DNA from: DTU072 sp050309775 | Lineage (GTDB): Bacteria; Bacillota; Clostridia; Christensenellales; DTU072 | Assembly: GCA_050309775.1 (NCBI GenBank) | Contig: JBNRMV010000017.1 | Location: 35,569-99,568, forward strand | DNA length: 64,000 nucleotides | Direction: 5' to 3' | In this document: positions 50,778 to 59,082 of the stretch, in pieces | Position numbering within the stretch: position 1 is the first letter of the stretch | How the letters are laid out: every line of letters starts with the position of its first letter | The notes under the pieces: generated by a model | What the model saw: only the letters and a program-made list of their open reading frames with translations | Told to the model about the DNA's origin: nothing | Database searches by the model: none | Made by a program: the position numbers and the translations under genes

Positions 50778-51609
50778 ACGCACATTGACAGGCATATTGT
50801 TGTTGGGATTCTTATTATTGATACTATTTCTTTCAAGTTTCAGCAGGTTTGTTTTTGACGCATTGGTCTTGTTGTTTTCATTCTTTGCGCTTTATGAAAT
50901 GTATGCCGCAATGAAAAGACTGGACTATCACCCGAGCGGAATTACATTTATTGTGCTGGGCGCAGCAACCTTTCCGTTGGCATATTTTTTCGACTTCACC
51001 GGTTTGCTTTTTGCATTTTTGTTGGCATTCCTTACGGCTTTTGTCGTATATATTTTCAACAGCAAAAAGACATTCAAGGACTTCATACTTACTGTTACAC
51101 TTAGCGTTTACCCCATGCTGATGCTGGCGCTGTCGTTCGTCTTGAACAACAAATATGGCATGATACCGGTATTGTTTGCGCTGAGTTCGGCGCTTATGTG
51201 CGATACCGTTGCTTATTATGGCGGCAGTTTTTGGGGCAAGAAAAAGATATTCCCAAAAATCAGCCCGAAAAAGACTTATGTCGGCAGTATTCTCGGACTG
51301 TTTGGCGGTGCGCTTGGCGGACTGGTGATATATGCGCTGTTTGAAGTCGCGCACTACCCGGCATATATAATCTTTACTTTTTCTTCGGTAACAAAGTATC
51401 CTTACTTGCTGTATATCTTTATCGGAATGATAATGGCGGTTGCTTCACAAATAGGCGACCTTGCCGCCAGTCGCATAAAGAGGGAAGTAGGACTGAAAGA
51501 TTATGGCTCAATGATGGGCGCGCATGGCGGAGTTATGGACAGAATTGATTCAGTGCTGTTCAGCTTGGTAATTATGAGCGCAATTATGTTCTTTGTGTTT
51601 CCGAAATGA
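50770..51609 (+). CDS. cdsA: Phosphatidate cytidylyltransferase
   Basis: Membrane enzyme making CDP-diacylglycerol from phosphatidate and CTP. It has about eight membrane helices. The C-terminal signature is present as SRIKREVGLKDYGSMMGAHGGVMDRIDS, in which the usual IPGHGG reads MGAHGG. KISPKKTYVGSILG precedes it. Length 279 residues. It overlaps uppS by 8 bases and dxr by 4. Confidence 0.95.
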   Translation: MLKRTLTGILLLGFLLLILFLSSFSRFVFDALVLLFSFFALYEMYAAMKRLDYHPSGITFIVLGAATFPLAYFFDFTGLLFAFLLAFLTAFVVYIFNSKKTFKDFILTVTLSVYPMLMLALSFVLNNKYGMIPVLFALSSALMCDTVAYYGGSFWGKKKIFPKISPKKTYVGSILGLFGGALGGLVIYALFEVAHYPAYIIFTFSSVTKYPYLLYIFIGMIMAVASQIGDLAASRIKREVGLKDYGSMMGAHGGVMDRIDSVLFSLVIMSAIMFFVFPK

Positions 51610-52730
51610 AAAAAAGAATTGCTATACTAGGCGCCACGGGTTCAATAGGCTCAACGGCGCTGGAAATTATCAGACGAAACAGCAGCAAATACGAAGTCGC
51701 GCTGCTAGCCAACAACCAAGGTAGCCTTGACGCGCTCCAAAAAGAGTTTCAACCGAAAATTGCCGTAAGCGTTGGCATGAAACAGCTTTTTTTCAACGGT
51801 ACTGCGCAAAAATATTATGATATCCTTTCAAATAACGCAGCATATGAGAACATTGACATAGTCATAAACGGTATAGCAGGAATATCGGGACTAGCGCCCA
51901 GTCTTGCGGCTTTATCCGCAGGCGCTACGCTTGCGACAGCCAATAAAGAGAGTTTTGTTGCCGCCGGTAGCCTTATAAACCGTGTAAAAGACCAATATAA
52001 GGCAAAAATTATTCCGCTAGACAGCGAGCATTCGACTGTGTGGCAATGTATCTCAAATGAATATGACAATGTCAAATCAATCATTTTGACAGCCTCAGGC
52101 GGCGCTTTCCGGGATTTGTCATATGAGCAATTGAGAACGGCAAAAGCTGCCGACGCATTGAAACACCCAAACTGGAAGATGGGCAAAAAGGTGACTGTTG
52201 ATTGTGCCACGCTTATGAACAAGGGCATGGAACTTATAGAAGCAAAACATTTGTTTGCAATAAAAGATGTTTCCGCTATGCAGCATAGAGAAAGCATTGT
52301 ACATGCGCTTGTGGTAATGAAAGACAATACCGTTATTGCAGGGCTGTCCGTACCCGACATGACGCTGCCAATACAGCTTGCGCTGACTTATCCCGAAAGA
52401 ACGGACAGCAATGTCAGGCCGTTAGATTTGGCTGCGCTTGGCAGTCTTAGCTTTGGCGCTATTGATGAAAAAAAGTTCCCATGCTTTGGTATAGCAAAAG
52501 AAGTTTTTGCACATAAGGATAGCATAGGTTGCGTCATGAGCAGCGCAAATGAGGTTGCCGTAAAAGCATATTTGGAAGACCAAATCGGCTTTTATGACAT
52601 TCCGTTAATCATACAAGACGCATTGGGAAAATTTGCTGATGATTATGACTTTGACACACTTACGCAAGCTGAAAGTATGGATAAAGCTGTTGGTGAATAT
52701 ACTTTTAAGAGAATATTGGGAGGAAATTGA
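51606..52730 (+). CDS. dxr: 1-deoxy-D-xylulose 5-phosphate reductoisomerase
   Basis: Second step of the MEP isoprenoid pathway (DXP to MEP, NADPH). It has the NADPH motif GATGSIGSTALEII, then ANKESFVAAG, the metal ligands in PLDSEHSTVWQC, and LTASGGAFRD. The substrate loop MGKKVTVDCATLMNKG is present. Length 374 residues, normal. It supplies isoprenoid units for the adjacent uppS, and ispG three genes later belongs to the same pathway. Confidence 0.97.
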   Translation: MKKRIAILGATGSIGSTALEIIRRNSSKYEVALLANNQGSLDALQKEFQPKIAVSVGMKQLFFNGTAQKYYDILSNNAAYENIDIVINGIAGISGLAPSLAALSAGATLATANKESFVAAGSLINRVKDQYKAKIIPLDSEHSTVWQCISNEYDNVKSIILTASGGAFRDLSYEQLRTAKAADALKHPNWKMGKKVTVDCATLMNKGMELIEAKHLFAIKDVSAMQHRESIVHALVVMKDNTVIAGLSVPDMTLPIQLALTYPERTDSNVRPLDLAALGSLSFGAIDEKKFPCFGIAKEVFAHKDSIGCVMSSANEVAVKAYLEDQIGFYDIPLIIQDALGKFADDYDFDTLTQAESMDKAVGEYTFKRILGGN

Positions 52731-53833
52731 TGTCATTTAATTTGTGCGCAACCTTTGCCGGTGTTGCCTCAACCATAGGATATATACTCATTGCGGTATT
52801 ATGCCTTATGTTTATGGTTGTCGTTCATGAACTGGGGCATTATCTTGCCGGCAAACTGCTGAAATTCAAAATTCTTGAATTTGCCATTGGATTCGGACCG
52901 CCCATTTTCAAAAAAACCAATAAAAAGAACGGAGAGGTCTTTACAATCCGTCCTTTTCCGCTGGGCGGCGCATGTATGTTTGAATCGGAAGACGAGGCAA
53001 GTTTTTCTCCTACTGCATTTAACAATCAAGCGCCGTGGAAAAGACTCATTGTATTGTTTGCCGGCGCATTTTTCAATTTTTTATCTGCGCTTATTATCAT
53101 AAGTTTGATATTTACTTTTTACGGGCAGCTGCTGCCTGTTGTAAGCGGTGTATATTCTGAAGCCGACATAAACGGTGTGTTGCTTGAAGGCGATGTCATA
53201 ATGAAAGTAAACAACCGTCAGGTAAATATTCTTATGGCAGACGACCTGCAAAGGGCAATGTCGGGCATCGAAGATGAAGGCACAGTCACCGTCATGCGCA
53301 ACAACAAAAAGGTTAAACTGACCATAAAAAAGAGCAATATTTTTGAGCGTGACGCAGAGGGTAATATTATCTATGACGAAAACAACAGTCCAAAGACCCG
53401 AAATGCATTTGGTTTCACTTCAATGCTTTTACCAGTCAGACTGAATTTTTTCCAAAGTTTTGCGCGCTCATTTTCGTACGGATTTTATGTGGTTTGGAAA
53501 ATTCTTTGGCTTTTCGGACAATTATTTTCCGGCGGCATAAAGTTTTCCGAGTCTGCCGGAGGGCCTATCACAATTATTTCTACAATGTCGCAAGCCACAA
53601 GAGCCGGATTCGGACCGTTGGCATATGTCGTCAGCTTGCTGTCAGCAAACATTGCGATTATGAATTTGCTGCCTTTTCCTGCGCTGGACGGCTCACGCAT
53701 GTTGTTTACCACAATTGAATGGATAAGGAAAAAACCGCTAAATAAGAAAGTTGAGGGAGCAATACATTTTGCAGGCTTAATAATCTTATTCGGTTTTGCA
53801 ATTTTTGCAGACCTTATACGACTGATAACATAA
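52730..53833 (+). CDS. rseP: RseP-type site-2 intramembrane zinc metalloprotease
   Basis: M50 protease that cleaves membrane-embedded substrates such as anti-sigma factors and signal-peptide remnants. The zinc motif is HELGH near residue 30, a single PDZ domain lies near residues 130-220, and the third ligand motif is NLLPFPALDGSRMLF. About four membrane segments. The ATG at 52730 overlaps the dxr stop; GGGAGG precedes it. Length 367 residues. Confidence 0.95.
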   Translation: MSFNLCATFAGVASTIGYILIAVLCLMFMVVVHELGHYLAGKLLKFKILEFAIGFGPPIFKKTNKKNGEVFTIRPFPLGGACMFESEDEASFSPTAFNNQAPWKRLIVLFAGAFFNFLSALIIISLIFTFYGQLLPVVSGVYSEADINGVLLEGDVIMKVNNRQVNILMADDLQRAMSGIEDEGTVTVMRNNKKVKLTIKKSNIFERDAEGNIIYDENNSPKTRNAFGFTSMLLPVRLNFFQSFARSFSYGFYVVWKILWLFGQLFSGGIKFSESAGGPITIISTMSQATRAGFGPLAYVVSLLSANIAIMNLLPFPALDGSRMLFTTIEWIRKKPLNKKVEGAIHFAGLIILFGFAIFADLIRLIT

Positions 53834-53853
53834 AAATACAATTAGGATAAATC

Positions 53854-54873
53854 ATGAAAAGAACAGTTTATGTCAAAAATGTTCCGATAGGCGGCGAACA
53901 CCCCGTCACGGTACAATCCATGACAAATACTTTAACTACCGATACTGAGGCAACAAAAGAACAGGTTGCGCAGCTTTATTTGGCGGGCGCAGATATTGTA
54001 CGGGTTTCTGTTCCTGATTTTGACAGCATAAAAACCATAAAAGCGCTTTCAAAGGGCGATGTTCCAATAATAGGCGACATTCATTTTGATTATAAACTGG
54101 CGCTTGCCGCAATTGAAAACGGCGTAAATAAAATTCGAATAAACCCCTCAAATTTAACGAAAAAAGGCATTCTTGAAGTTGTGCGCGCATGCAAAGAGCG
54201 TAACATTCCCATTCGTGTCGGCGTAAACAAGGGCTCTGTGCGCAACAATGATTTTTCTGCAAAAAACCTGGCGGCGCTTGCGCTTGACAGCGCAAAACTT
54301 ATTGAGGACGCTGGCTATGACAATCTGGTGCTTGCAGTCAAGGCATCTGACATTAAAACAACGGTTGAGGCTTACCGTATACTGGACAAGCTGTGCAACT
54401 ATCCTTTGCATATTGGGCTTACAGAGGCCGGCACAAAGGAGTCGGGCATAATAAAGTCATCCATAGCCATCGGCAGTTTGCTGCTTGACGGAATAGGAAA
54501 TACCGTCAGAGTATCTTTGACAGCCAATCCCATAGAAGAAGTATATGCCGCAAAAAAAATACTGCGCGCCGTAGGTTTGGAAAAAGATTTTGTCGAAATA
54601 ATTGCCTGTCCAACTTGCGCAAGAACTTGTATTGAGGTTGAGCGGCTGGCTGATATGTTGGAACAAAGGGTAAAAGATATAAAAAGACCCATAAAAATTG
54701 CCGTAATGGGCTGTGTGGTAAATGGCATCGGGGAATCAAAAGGCGCCCGATTGGGCGTGGCAGGAGGAAAGCATTCATCCTCCATCTTTTTGGACGGAAA
54801 AATTATAAAAACCGTAAAAAATGAATTTGTTGTTGAAGAAATTATGCGGCTTTTGGAGGAAGTGCTGCAATGA
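53854..54873 (+). CDS. ispG: 4-hydroxy-3-methylbut-2-enyl-diphosphate synthase
   Basis: [4Fe-4S] reductase of the MEP pathway (MEcPP to HMBPP). It begins MKRTVYVKNVPIGGEHPVTVQSM. The cluster cysteines are in IACPTCARTCIEV, and the last conserved Glu lies downstream in VNGIGESKGARLG. Length 339 residues, the short bacterial form. It overlaps the polC-like gene by 4 bases, consistent with the usual ispG-polC order. Confidence 0.96.
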   Translation: MKRTVYVKNVPIGGEHPVTVQSMTNTLTTDTEATKEQVAQLYLAGADIVRVSVPDFDSIKTIKALSKGDVPIIGDIHFDYKLALAAIENGVNKIRINPSNLTKKGILEVVRACKERNIPIRVGVNKGSVRNNDFSAKNLAALALDSAKLIEDAGYDNLVLAVKASDIKTTVEAYRILDKLCNYPLHIGLTEAGTKESGIIKSSIAIGSLLLDGIGNTVRVSLTANPIEEVYAAKKILRAVGLEKDFVEIIACPTCARTCIEVERLADMLEQRVKDIKRPIKIAVMGCVVNGIGESKGARLGVAGGKHSSSIFLDGKIIKTVKNEFVVEEIMRLLEEVLQ

Positions 54874-56402
54874 ACAATAATCAATTCATGGAATTATTAA
54901 ATGAAAATTTGTTGGAGAACCAAAGAATATTTAAGCTGAACTCAGCAGTACTAAACAAGGATAACACGCTAACTTTGGTTTTTATCATTGACGCGCGAAC
55001 ATACGATGAAAAACTGGACAATGAATTGCGGGACAAAGTTGCGAGGATTGCCGCAGACATTTTGCCTAAGATATTCAGGTTGAATATTACATACAAAAAG
55101 ACCATAACCGAGCCAAAATACATAATCAAAGCTATTCTGCATTATGTTTATGCGGAGTTTCCTACAATATATTCATTTGTGCAAAATTCCGAAATTGATG
55201 TCGACATACAAGGTGCGCAAGTCAATGTTACGCTGTATGCCGAGAAATATATCTACAAATTTTGCCAAAATTCCAATCTGGACGAAAAACTTGTGGAAAT
55301 GCTGTCCAAAAATTTTATGGAAGACTTTTCCGTCAATATTGTGGAGATAGCCAACAAAACCGAAATAGAAATCCTTACACAAGCGCCGCGAGAATATGAG
55401 GGCGTCAAACTTATTGATATCACAATAAAAGAGACGCTTTGCGGAAATATCGGCAAAAACCCTAGATATATCCTTGAAATGAAGGACACGGAGACGGAGA
55501 AAGCTACGCTTTGCGGGGTGGTAAGCGGTTTTCGTGAAAGAAACTACAAAGAAAAAGAAGGCTGCTTTTATACATTTTCGTTGAATGATACTACTTCGGC
55601 AATTGAAGTCAAATTTTTTCCGAGAAACGACAAACAACGGCAATGCGGCAAGGAGTTGCAAGAGGGTGACATACTTGTCATTGAAGGACCGCTGCGTTAC
55701 GATAAATTCAGCAGAGCCAACGCATTGACGGCAAGGAGCATTGCCCGATGCAGCATAAATTATGACAGCATAAATACCAAGCCAAAATACAAGACTGCCG
55801 GCGAGAATTACATAAATATTCATCCTGCGCCATATCTAAATGAGGAACAAAAATCCCTCTTTGCAACAGACCTCATAAAAGAACAGAGCATTTTTCATGG
55901 CAAAAGGTTTGTAGTTTTTGATGTCGAAACAACAGGCATATCCGCTACAGACAAAATTACTGAAATCGGAGCGGTAAAGATAATTGACGGCGAAATAGCC
56001 GAGATTTTTCAAACTTTGGTCAATCCGCAAATACCTCTTACCGAAGAAATAACCAAACTTACTGGAATAACAAACGAAATGCTGAAAGACGCGCCGCTGT
56101 TTGAGGATGTTGTCCATGACTTTTATAAATTCACGCAAGACAGCAAACTTGTTGCGCACAATGCGCCGTTTGATATGTCATTTATTATAAGGCAGGGCAA
56201 AGAAGCCTGTTATGACTTTGACAAAGAGCATATAGACACGCTTGTGCTTGCCCGTCAAACAGTAAAGTCAAGAAGTTATAAACTTGGCGATTTGTGCAAA
56301 AAACTTGACATAAGATTGGATATGGCGCACAGAGCTATGAGCGACGCGCTTGCTACAGCCAATCTTTTTAAGAAGTTGCTTATCATGAGCGCCAATACAT
56401 AG
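54870..56402 (+). CDS. PolC-derived protein: N-terminal domain, OB fold and DEDDh exonuclease only
   Basis: Occupies the polC locus between ispG and rimP, but is 510 residues instead of about 1430. Residues 1-200 resemble the PolC N-terminal domain. Residues about 210-305 form the OB fold (LCGVVSGFRERNYKEKEGCF, then IEVKFFPRN). Residues 345-505 are a complete DEDDh 3'-5' exonuclease: Asp351 and Glu353 (FDVETTG), Asp435 (HNAPFD), His487 and Asp492 (HRAMSD). The PHP domain, normally split around the exonuclease with an N-part beginning like ELHLHTxMSxMD, is missing on both sides, and no polymerase palm or fingers follow. The stop is followed by unrelated sequence, not by a frameshifted remainder. 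It may act as a proofreading or processing exonuclease for another polymerase (inference). Confidence 0.85.
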   Translation: MNNNQFMELLNENLLENQRIFKLNSAVLNKDNTLTLVFIIDARTYDEKLDNELRDKVARIAADILPKIFRLNITYKKTITEPKYIIKAILHYVYAEFPTIYSFVQNSEIDVDIQGAQVNVTLYAEKYIYKFCQNSNLDEKLVEMLSKNFMEDFSVNIVEIANKTEIEILTQAPREYEGVKLIDITIKETLCGNIGKNPRYILEMKDTETEKATLCGVVSGFRERNYKEKEGCFYTFSLNDTTSAIEVKFFPRNDKQRQCGKELQEGDILVIEGPLRYDKFSRANALTARSIARCSINYDSINTKPKYKTAGENYINIHPAPYLNEEQKSLFATDLIKEQSIFHGKRFVVFDVETTGISATDKITEIGAVKIIDGEIAEIFQTLVNPQIPLTEEITKLTGITNEMLKDAPLFEDVVHDFYKFTQDSKLVAHNAPFDMSFIIRQGKEACYDFDKEHIDTLVLARQTVKSRSYKLGDLCKKLDIRLDMAHRAMSDALATANLFKKLLIMSANT

Positions 56403-56410
56403 TGATTTGC

Positions 56411-56428
56411 ATCATTTGACAAAATGAT
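56411..56428. other. Short hairpin after the polC-like gene
   Basis: ATCATTT / AAATGAT (56411-56417 and 56422-56428) around a GACA loop, 9 bases after the stop. It lacks an adjacent T-run, so it is only a weak terminator candidate. Confidence 0.3.
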
Positions 56429-56515
56429 TATTGAATAGCAGCATTTTTTATGATAAAACATCCATATCGTCGGTTGGCGCTTTTTGGCGATAAAAACGAA
56501 ATCGAAGGAGCATAA

Positions 56516-57121
56516 ATGAAAAGGAAATTAACTGTTTGGATTTTTGCAGCAGTAATCTTGTTTTCTGCATTGCAAAACGGCGAGGGCGGCGGCTTGGTGC
56601 CGTCAATGTTGTTTACGCATGTTCCTGTTTCTGAAAGCATTACCGCATGGGAAGAAGCGCATAATGACGGTCGACCAAATGAAAAATATCATTATGGCAA
56701 CCTGCTTAGCGGCAAAGCAACTTTCAGAAGTTATCTTGGGAAGGACAAACTTTTTGACAAGGCGGTAGAACTCGGCAGCACAAAAGCAATGTTTTTCGGA
56801 CATTATCACGACAACGATTATAGCGTGGATTATCGCGGCATAAGGCTGACGGCAGGACAAATGTCAAGTCACAATATGGATTATCGTATTGGAGTCAAAT
56901 ACAATGCGTTGTATATTCCTAATGACATTGACTTCACAAGGCTGTTTACTTATGGCGACAACCGCGGCGGCACTTTGATAACAATGTCTGCCGATACAAG
57001 TTTTTCTGTTTCGCAGGCGCTTGCGCGCGAGGTCATTGCGGATTATTCCGATTGGGCAATAGACTATGAAAAGGTATATGCTGAATTTGAAGAAGAAAAC
57101 AAAATACCCGTGAAGAGGTAA
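56516..57121 (+). CDS. Secreted calcineurin-like phosphoesterase missing its N-terminal half
   Basis: A 201-residue protein with a signal peptide (residues 1-20, hydrophobic core VWIFAAVILFSAL) followed almost at once by the second half of a metallophosphoesterase. Residues 31-40 (MLFTHVPVSE) match the conserved FxHIPxxE strand with metal ligand His35. FFGHYHDND (His96, His98) is the GHxH motif. The first-half motifs DxH, GDxxD and GNHE/D are absent, so a dinuclear site cannot form. Either an internal deletion created a non-catalytic remnant, or it works with another protein. AAGGAG precedes the ATG. A sortase was considered and rejected because there is no TLxTC. Confidence 0.7.
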   Translation: MKRKLTVWIFAAVILFSALQNGEGGGLVPSMLFTHVPVSESITAWEEAHNDGRPNEKYHYGNLLSGKATFRSYLGKDKLFDKAVELGSTKAMFFGHYHDNDYSVDYRGIRLTAGQMSSHNMDYRIGVKYNALYIPNDIDFTRLFTYGDNRGGTLITMSADTSFSVSQALAREVIADYSDWAIDYEKVYAEFEEENKIPVKR

Positions 57122-57159
57122 GGGTAAACTTAGTCAGAAATATCATAGAGTAAAAACAC

Positions 57160-57188
57160 TTGCAAAGGTTTATAATATATGATATTAT
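57160..57188 (+). promoter_or_regulatory. Sigma-A promoter of the rimP-nusA-infB operon
   Basis: TTGCAA (57160-57165), 17-nt spacer, TATTAT (57183-57188). The predicted start near 57195 gives a 65-nt leader that contains the perfect hairpin at 57214-57243. Confidence 0.75.
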
Positions 57189-57213
57189 ATAATCACTTTG
57201 ATAGAATCGCATC

Positions 57214-57243
57214 TTGAGAGTGACCCGGACGGGTCACTCTCAA
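57214..57243 (+). promoter_or_regulatory. 14-bp perfect hairpin in the rimP leader
   Basis: TTGAGAGTGACCCG and CGGGTCACTCTCAA (57214-57227 and 57230-57243) are exact inverted copies separated by 2 nt. There is no T-run after it, and the ribosome site GAGGAG lies 8 nt downstream. It is therefore a leader structure rather than a terminator, perhaps affecting mRNA stability, NusA-dependent pausing or initiation. Confidence 0.75.
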
Positions 57244-57259
57244 TGGTTTAGAGGAGAAT

Positions 57260-57718
57260 ATGTCAGAAGTAATACAAAAAGCCAATGAGTTTATCGTACC
57301 CATAATCGAAGAACTTGGTTATGAAGTGGTAGAAGTTGAATACAAAAAAATACTTCAGGATATGAACCTTACTTTTTATATTTACCACAAGAATGGCATA
57401 ACGCTTGAGGACTGCGAAAAAGTCAACAATGCCCTGGAAGAGCCATTGGACAGGTTTGATATCACAAACGGCGCCCCTTATGTGCTCAACATATCGTCAC
57501 CCGGACTTGACCGACCCATAGTTTCCGAAGCTGATTTCAGGCGAAGTTTGGATACTGAGGTTGAAGTATTACTGAAAGAAAAAATTGGCAAAAAAACCAA
57601 ACTTTGGGGCATATTGACTCAATATGACGAACAAAAAATTGTGCTGACAAAGGACAACACCAATACAGAAATATTACGACCAAATATAAAATTGGTCAGA
57701 CCTTATATAAAATTTTAG
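57260..57718 (+). CDS. rimP: Ribosome maturation factor RimP
   Basis: Assembly factor for the 30S subunit. A 152-residue two-domain protein: an N-terminal alpha/beta domain with EELGYEVVEVEY and DCEKVNNALEEPLD, the conserved YVLNISSPGLDRP, and a C-terminal Sm-like barrel. Typical length. First gene of the operon, 17 bases before nusA. Confidence 0.97.
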   Translation: MSEVIQKANEFIVPIIEELGYEVVEVEYKKILQDMNLTFYIYHKNGITLEDCEKVNNALEEPLDRFDITNGAPYVLNISSPGLDRPIVSEADFRRSLDTEVEVLLKEKIGKKTKLWGILTQYDEQKIVLTKDNTNTEILRPNIKLVRPYIKF

Positions 57719-57734
57719 GAGGATTACACAAAAA

Positions 57735-58823
57735 ATGATTAACAGGGAATTTTTTGCTGCGTTGGACGAACTGGAAAAGGAAAAGCGGCTTAACAAGGAG
57801 ATGTTGCTTTCTTCGCTTGAAGTTGGTTTGGCGTCTGCATATAAAAAGGAAAATGGCGAGAGCCGTACCGTAAAAGTAAAACTATATCCCGAAAAAGGCA
57901 AGATAGAGTACTTTGCTTACCAGACAGTTGTAGAGACCGAGCCTGAGGACGAGAGCGAACTTTCACTTGAAGAGGCCCGGGAGATTAAACCTGACGCCGA
58001 GATTGGCGACATAATAGGTGAAGATGTCACTCCGAACAAGCTGTCAAGAATTGCCGCCCAAACAGCAAAGCAAGTCATTATGCAAAAAATCAACGAGGCA
58101 GTGAGGGAACAGATAGCCGCCGAGATGAACGAAAAGGAAGGCGAGCTTGTCACTGCGGTAATCCGAAAAATAGATAATAATGTAGTTTATGTCGAAATAG
58201 TCGGCTCCCAAATGGAAGGCGTGCTTGCCACAAATGACCAAATATTTGGCGAAAAATACGAAATAAACAGCCGTATCAGAGTATATGTCAAGAAAGTGAA
58301 AGAATCCCACAGCGGCGCTCAGGTTATGGTATCCAGAAGCAATGCGGGATTGGTCAAGAAGCTGTTTGAATTGGAAGTGCCCGAAGTACGCTCTGGACTT
58401 GTGAAAATAAAAAATGCCGTCCGTGAAGCAGGCAACAGAACAAAGATAGCGGTATATTCTGATGACCCCAATCTTGACGCGCTTGCCGCTTGCGTCGGAC
58501 AAAGAGGCGTCAGAGTAAATGCAGTGGTGTCAGAACTAAACGGCGAAAAGGTTGATATTATACTATATACGCCAAATATCGCCGATTATATTGCAAGAGC
58601 GCTCAGCCCGGCAAAGCCCATAATGGTAAAATTAAGCGATGACCAAAAACACGCAGATGTCATAGTCAGTGACGACAAACTTTCACTTGCCATAGGCAAA
58701 GGCGGCATGAATGCCAGACTTGCTGCAAGGCTTACCGGAGTAAAAATTGATATCAAGACCCTTTCCAGCGAAACGGGCATGGACGATATTGAGGACGACG
58801 ACGAGGAAGAAGTTGAAAACTAA
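57735..58823 (+). CDS. nusA: Transcription termination/antitermination factor NusA
   Basis: Binds RNA polymerase and RNA to modulate pausing, termination and rRNA antitermination. A 362-residue protein with the N-terminal RNAP-binding domain (NREFFAALDELEKEKRL), an S1 domain from about residue 135, and two KH domains (TKIAVYSDDPNLDALAACVG and LSLAIGKGGMNARLAARLTG). It lacks the acidic repeats of E. coli NusA but ends in a short acidic tail (DDIEDDDEEEVEN). Length is normal for Firmicutes. The ATG follows TAGGAGGAT. Confidence 0.98.
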   Translation: MINREFFAALDELEKEKRLNKEMLLSSLEVGLASAYKKENGESRTVKVKLYPEKGKIEYFAYQTVVETEPEDESELSLEEAREIKPDAEIGDIIGEDVTPNKLSRIAAQTAKQVIMQKINEAVREQIAAEMNEKEGELVTAVIRKIDNNVVYVEIVGSQMEGVLATNDQIFGEKYEINSRIRVYVKKVKESHSGAQVMVSRSNAGLVKKLFELEVPEVRSGLVKIKNAVREAGNRTKIAVYSDDPNLDALAACVGQRGVRVNAVVSELNGEKVDIILYTPNIADYIARALSPAKPIMVKLSDDQKHADVIVSDDKLSLAIGKGGMNARLAARLTGVKIDIKTLSSETGMDDIEDDDEEEVEN

Positions 58824-59082
58824 AAAAACACCGTTGAGGATGTGCCTTGCTTGCAAGGAGATGAAACCCAAAGAAGAGCTATTGCGCATAGTGCGGCAAA
58901 AAGACGGCGCTTGCACGCTCAACCCGAAAGCTATGGGCAGGGGCGCATATATTTGCAAAAAAGACGAATGCGTTCAGCTGTGTATGAAAAAAAGGTTGCT
59001 GAACCGCGCCTACAAGACCAACATAGCCGAAGATGTATACAATAGCCTTTTGGAGGAATATGCCGGACTTAAGCAAGACTAA
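58813..59082 (+). CDS. rnpM: YlxR/RnpM-family RNA-binding protein
   Basis: An 89-residue basic protein with the YlxR fold: the PLRMCLACKEMKPKEELLR motif near the N-terminus, then NPKAMGRGAYICKKDEC. The family was reported to modulate RNase P in Firmicutes. The best start is TTG at 58813, inside the end of nusA and after a GAGGAAGAAG stretch; the in-frame ATG further upstream would read deep into nusA. It overlaps both neighbours, as usual in this operon. Confidence 0.9.
   Translation: MKTKKTPLRMCLACKEMKPKEELLRIVRQKDGACTLNPKAMGRGAYICKKDECVQLCMKKRLLNRAYKTNIAEDVYNSLLEEYAGLKQD

Noticed and set aside
56403..56515. Remains of the PolC polymerase domain in another frame after the short polC-like gene
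   Set aside because: The 113-base gap is too short, and none of its frames shows PHP or polymerase motifs; the following gene is a phosphoesterase fragment.
56516..57121. Class B sortase for the small secreted protein
   Set aside because: No TLxTC cysteine or downstream catalytic Arg; FTHVP and GHYHDND match the metallophosphoesterase C-terminal half instead.
57214..57243. Terminator upstream of rimP
   Set aside because: The stem is perfect but no T-run follows, and it lies downstream of the operon promoter.
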